6,815 nucleotides of DNA from Candidatus Rifleibacteriota bacterium (GTDB lineage Bacteria > Riflebacteria > Ozemobacteria > Ozemobacterales > Ozemobacteraceae), in contig JAKJFO010000213.1 in NCBI GenBank assembly GCA_022704885.1, forward strand, positions 1-6,815. Reading direction: 5' to 3'. The notes under the pieces are model-generated. The model was given only the letters and a program-made list of their open reading frames with translations. It was not told where the DNA came from and did not search any database. Made by a program: the position numbers and the translations under genes. Of this stretch, positions 3,848 to 6,815 are shown in pieces. Positions within the stretch are counted from its first letter, which is position 1, and every line of letters begins with the position of its first letter.

Positions 3848-6815
3848 TCAGGGGTTCTCGCTGAGAATGACCCCGGCGTAATAAGGATAATTGGGCAATA
3901 CACTCGCCCATTCCACGCTGCTGTATACCCAGTGATCGAAATACGGAAAATCGATTTCTGCGGGGTAGACGGCTTTGCTCGAAATTTCGATATTGTCAAT
4001 AAATCCAGGCTTCGGGTTTCCCCAGACGAACTCCATTTTGGTCTCGTCGAAGACCTTTTTGTTGTCGCGGTCCAGAAAGCCGACAAAACCAACATTGTGG
4101 AACGATGCTCCGACTGTTCCCATCGCTTTATCTTCTAATTCGTAAGAAGCCCCTATGAGAGTTCTGGTATCGGCATCAACATTGATGGCAACCAGCAGGC
4201 CATCTATCAGAACTCTGGGGCTGTCACACACAACTGTCCCATTGTGGGTACCGACGCTGGTTTCGATAACAGTCCCATCGGTGTCTTTCTGCCTGTAGTA
4301 AGCAGTGCCGTTCATCGGCAGGCTGAAAATTATCTTCATGTATTTCATTTTGCCAAGTTTTTCAGCAAAAAGGTCGCCATACCAGCCGCCTTTGGTCTGC
4401 CAGCCATGTTCTATGTAAGAGTCGGGAGTTTTGGCGACGTCGTAGATAATCAGCGCCACGTCGGTAGTGTTGTAGATTGCTACGCCCCAGATCAGCGCTT
4501 TTTTCATCATGAATTTGGCCGCGGTCTTGAACCATGAATTCTTGAGTTCGCGTGCGAGCTTTGCGCCAAAGTACTTAGGTGCGAAATCCATGAGGACTTC
4601 GAAGCCCATCTTCCCGGTTGAGAACAGCAGTTCATCAGCCAGTTTGAGTGCGTCTCCAGATGAGTTTATGCTTGCCGTCGTTGCCTTGTTGATTATCTCG
4701 AGCAGGCCGCCACCGGTAGTTGCAAGCAGTTTGTAGCCGTCACTCAGCTCTTCGTAAGTCGAGGCTCCTGCACCGATTACGGTTCCGGCAAGAGTCATCA
4801 GGCCATCGAATACAGACAGATTCTTTTGTTTGGTGAACGTAGTCGTAAATTCGCCCGGGCCAAGATCCACGCTGACCTGCTTTTTTCGATCAGGCGGCCA
4901 GCTCCAGGTATAGCTGGTATGTGTCGAGCGCTCGAGCGTGAAATAATTGTTACCGGAAGGTGATTTTACCGTATAGTTGGGGAGTATGTCCTGGGTGATG
5001 CTGACGCTATAGTGGCAATACGACCGATTGGTGAGCAATACCGTCGAGTCACTGCGCGCACCATCGTCTTCGACATAAACTGCTTTGTCAGAAACTTCGC
5101 CGATGGCATCTCGCATAGAGGGGCGTCTGGATATTGCCAGGTTCATCGCAGTGGCAACGGATTTTGCTATCGTCTGCGAGCCACGGATTATTGTGTCGCT
5201 GAACAAAGCTTCTGAGCTCGGGTTTTGCAGAGCATATTCTACTGATCTCGCCAGAGCAGGCAGATTTGCGTGTTTGCGAACTTTTTCTCTTGCTGCAAGA
5301 AATTTGTCATATGGCAGGCTCCAGAAAACATTATCGAGCAAAACCAGAGCTTCTGCTGTCGAATCCGTGTCGATATACTGATCTTCAGGAACAAAGTTGG
5401 TGTCTTTGGGATGCCATATTTTAAGCAGTAGAGGATAAACTTCTTCGCTTCCAGAAAAGGGTTTTGTGCCAACTATGACAAGAGCGGGAGTTTCGCTGCC
5501 GATAATGGAGTTGGTCGTTACGTAGCCATCAGCTCCTGCTTCAGTTAAGCTTTCTGTGGTGAGCGAATGCAGGCTTCTTCTTGTGACTCCTGCATTTTCA
5601 GGCAGTCTGATAATAGCTTCAACCGTCAGACGAATAAGGCTTGCATTACCTGGAACTGGATTCTTCGCCATCCCTTTAGCTATGTCATCGAGGCTGCGCA
5701 GAGGAATATCTTCTTCGGGAATTTCATCCGGCTTGAGCAAAGTCATGGTGAATGGTGACAGATCTACAGTGCTTACAGTTGTCACATCAACTTCAACCGT
5801 TCGACTTGCCAGTCCTGGTTTTTCAAAGGTAAGAGTGATTCTTTCAGCTGGCAAATTTTCAAACTTGAAGTAGCCGAAGTCATTGCTCACCACTGTTTGG
5901 CCCAGTGCAGTGACTTTGACTCCAATTATCGCGGCAGCGTTTTCCTCCTTCGTTCCGCCAGTAACATCAATAATTCCATGTACGGCTTTTGAATTGACTG
6001 CGAGTGTAAGAGGGGTAGTCAGTTCGAATGTTTTGCCGATGGTGACAGTACATTCTGCCGAACCACGCATAACGCTTTCGCCAAATGGCGTAAAAGCGAT
6101 TATTTTTATTCTGCCGGCTGGAATGTTATCTAACAGAAACTTTCCTGTAGCATCAGTTTCGACCTTTATGTCTGGATACTGTTCGCAAAAGACAGTGACG
6201 CCTTGTAACGGGCCATTTGCAGACAGGCTGCCTTTGACGGCTCCAGTGCTGGGAAGCGGCACCAGCTTTACCTCAAGCAGCAAAGCTTCCGGGTCTGAGA
6301 TTTTAACGTTCTTCGTCAGTGATTCAAAGCCACTTTTTTCAAATTTAACCTGATATGCAATTGCAATGTCTACTAGATTTTCAACAGTAAACGAGCCATC
6401 TGCCGCCGATGTCGTTTCTTTGCCCCATACCGATATTTTTACGCCGGACAGGACTTCTGAAGTTTTACTATTGACGATGCGCCCGGCGAATACCTGTTTT
6501 GCTGCTTTAACTTCTATCAATACTGGTAGTTCGTTTGTTTTGGCGGCTTCGACAGTGACGTCTGCTGATCGCATTCTGAACAACTGGCCGTCGGTGGTTT
6601 TGTGCTCAGCGATCAAATTGACTTTGCCGGTGGGAATATTTTCTAACAGAAACTTGCCGGCGTTGTCGGCAAGGGTAGAGAGCGCGGGATTCTGTTCGAC
6701 ATAAACCTTAACTTCTTCTGATCCGGCTGCTTGCGAACGTACGCTGCCGCCACCGATAGAAATGGTGTTGTTAACAATCTGCCCAGTGATTGAACCTGTT
6801 TCTGCCGGCGGTAGC
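3848..6815 (-). CDS. Large exported-type protein with four tandem carboxypeptidase-regulatory-like domains; 5' end outside window
   Basis: At least 988 residues, open to the window edge; no start is visible (the TTG at 6616 lies inside the first repeat). Residues 1-362 form four beta-sandwich repeats of about 85-105 residues of the carboxypeptidase-regulatory-like type. The shared pattern is G-x-V/I, a GVxV strand, an (A/T)DxxGxF turn, LxNIPxG and a closing KxGF-like strand; examples are GKFLLENIPTG, GSFTVENL, GKFLLDNIPAG and GYFKFENLPAE. Such repeats are common in secreted, surface or lipoproteins. An acidic linker (PDEIPEEDIPLRSLDD) leads to about 620 residues I do not recognise. They include a TAEALVLLDNVFWSLP helical segment resembling parts of other bacterial secreted hypotheticals, a hydrophobic ALIWGVAIYNTTDVALIIYDV stretch near 774-794 that could be a membrane or buried helix, and an aromatic-rich C-terminal domain ending YYAGVILSENP. 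A lipoprotein or Sec signal is expected off-window. The next gene is over 100 bp away behind a terminator, so it is the last gene of its unit. G+C is clearly lower than in the synthase. No function can be assigned. Confidence 0.9.
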   Translation of the reverse strand, partial: LPPAETGSITGQIVNNTISIGGGSVRSQAAGSEEVKVYVEQNPALSTLADNAGKFLLENIPTGKVNLIAEHKTTDGQLFRMRSADVTVEAAKTNELPVLIEVKAAKQVFAGRIVNSKTSEVLSGVKISVWGKETTSAADGSFTVENLVDIAIAYQVKFEKSGFESLTKNVKISDPEALLLEVKLVPLPSTGAVKGSLSANGPLQGVTVFCEQYPDIKVETDATGKFLLDNIPAGRIKIIAFTPFGESVMRGSAECTVTIGKTFELTTPLTLAVNSKAVHGIIDVTGGTKEENAAAIIGVKVTALGQTVVSNDFGYFKFENLPAERITLTFEKPGLASRTVEVDVTTVSTVDLSPFTMTLLKPDEIPEEDIPLRSLDDIAKGMAKNPVPGNASLIRLTVEAIIRLPENAGVTRRSLHSLTTESLTEAGADGYVTTNSIIGSETPALVIVGTKPFSGSEEVYPLLLKIWHPKDTNFVPEDQYIDTDSTAEALVLLDNVFWSLPYDKFLAAREKVRKHANLPALARSVEYALQNPSSEALFSDTIIRGSQTIAKSVATAMNLAISRRPSMRDAIGEVSDKAVYVEDDGARSDSTVLLTNRSYCHYSVSITQDILPNYTVKSPSGNNYFTLERSTHTSYTWSWPPDRKKQVSVDLGPGEFTTTFTKQKNLSVFDGLMTLAGTVIGAGASTYEELSDGYKLLATTGGGLLEIINKATTASINSSGDALKLADELLFSTGKMGFEVLMDFAPKYFGAKLARELKNSWFKTAAKFMMKKALIWGVAIYNTTDVALIIYDVAKTPDSYIEHGWQTKGGWYGDLFAEKLGKMKYMKIIFSLPMNGTAYYRQKDTDGTVIETSVGTHNGTVVCDSPRVLIDGLLVAINVDADTRTLIGASYELEDKAMGTVGASFHNVGFVGFLDRDNKKVFDETKMEFVWGNPKPGFIDNIEISSKAVYPAEIDFPYFDHWVYSSVEWASVLPNYPYYAGVILSENP
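5729..6814 (-). repeat. Four tandem protein-level repeats within the large gene
   Basis: Unit limits are approximately 6814-6500, 6499-6245, 6244-5990 and 5989-5729. At DNA level units 1 and 3 are the closest pair: they share the identical 14-mer tctaacagaaactt (plus strand, 6642-6655 and 6129-6142), 513 bp apart, which is about two units, and much of the flanking codon choice. Units 2 and 4 are more diverged. This suggests duplication of a two-domain block rather than of single domains, with the first unit longer because of an insertion after its first strand. Confidence 0.7.

Noticed and set aside
5239..5472. Small minus-strand frame of 77 codons inside the large gene
   Set aside because: It is wholly contained in the continuous 988-codon frame, with no ribosome site or family resemblance.
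1..6815. CRISPR array, insertion sequence or transposase, rRNA
   Set aside because: No regularly spaced repeats, no transposase motifs or terminal inverted repeats flanking the chimeric joint, and no rRNA-like conserved sequence were seen on either strand.

Overview
The window is bacterial DNA in which every gene I can support is read from the minus strand. The genes are a type I polyketide/polyunsaturated-fatty-acid synthase, an S8 subtilase, a Uma2-type endonuclease and a large exported-looking protein with tandem carboxypeptidase-regulatory-like domains. This mix suits a free-living or sludge/sediment bacterium of a deep-branching lineage with a large secretome (for example Riflebacteria/Ozemobacteria, Planctomycetes or Deltaproteobacteria-like groups). 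That is a guess from gene style, and no marker gene is present to fix the taxon.

Layout in the direction of transcription (high to low coordinates): (a) 6815-3848, a protein of at least 988 residues, open at the window edge, beginning with four tandem beta-sandwich repeats and ending in a strong intrinsic terminator at 3797-3829. (b) 3766-3410, a small self-contained unit: extended -10 promoter, Shine-Dalgarno, ATG, and the first half of a Uma2-family gene. Its frame is broken by one base at a run of A residues. (c) 3444-2329, the C-terminal three quarters of a subtilase, joined directly to the Uma2 fragment; it keeps the catalytic His, Asn and Ser but has lost the Asp segment and a real start. 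(d) 2328-1857, a gap of about 470 bp without a convincing gene. (e) 1856-1, the N-terminal 618 residues of a Pfa-type synthase: a complete ketosynthase domain and the beginning of an acyltransferase domain, running off the window.

Base composition changes near 3410. The subtilase and synthase side is GC-rich (37 of 60 bases G+C at 1201-1260, hand count) and the Uma2/large-protein side is much poorer (24 of 60 at 5281-5340). The change falls where the Uma2 homology stops and the subtilase homology starts, so the simplest reading is that two unrelated DNA segments were joined there by an illegitimate recombination or deletion, destroying one end of each gene.

I see no evidence that these genes work as one pathway. 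The most interesting points are the chimeric junction, the A AAA AAG slippery heptamer that sits in exactly the right frame to restore the Uma2 reading frame by a -1 shift, and the unrecognised large repeat protein. I do not see a convincing new multi-gene system.
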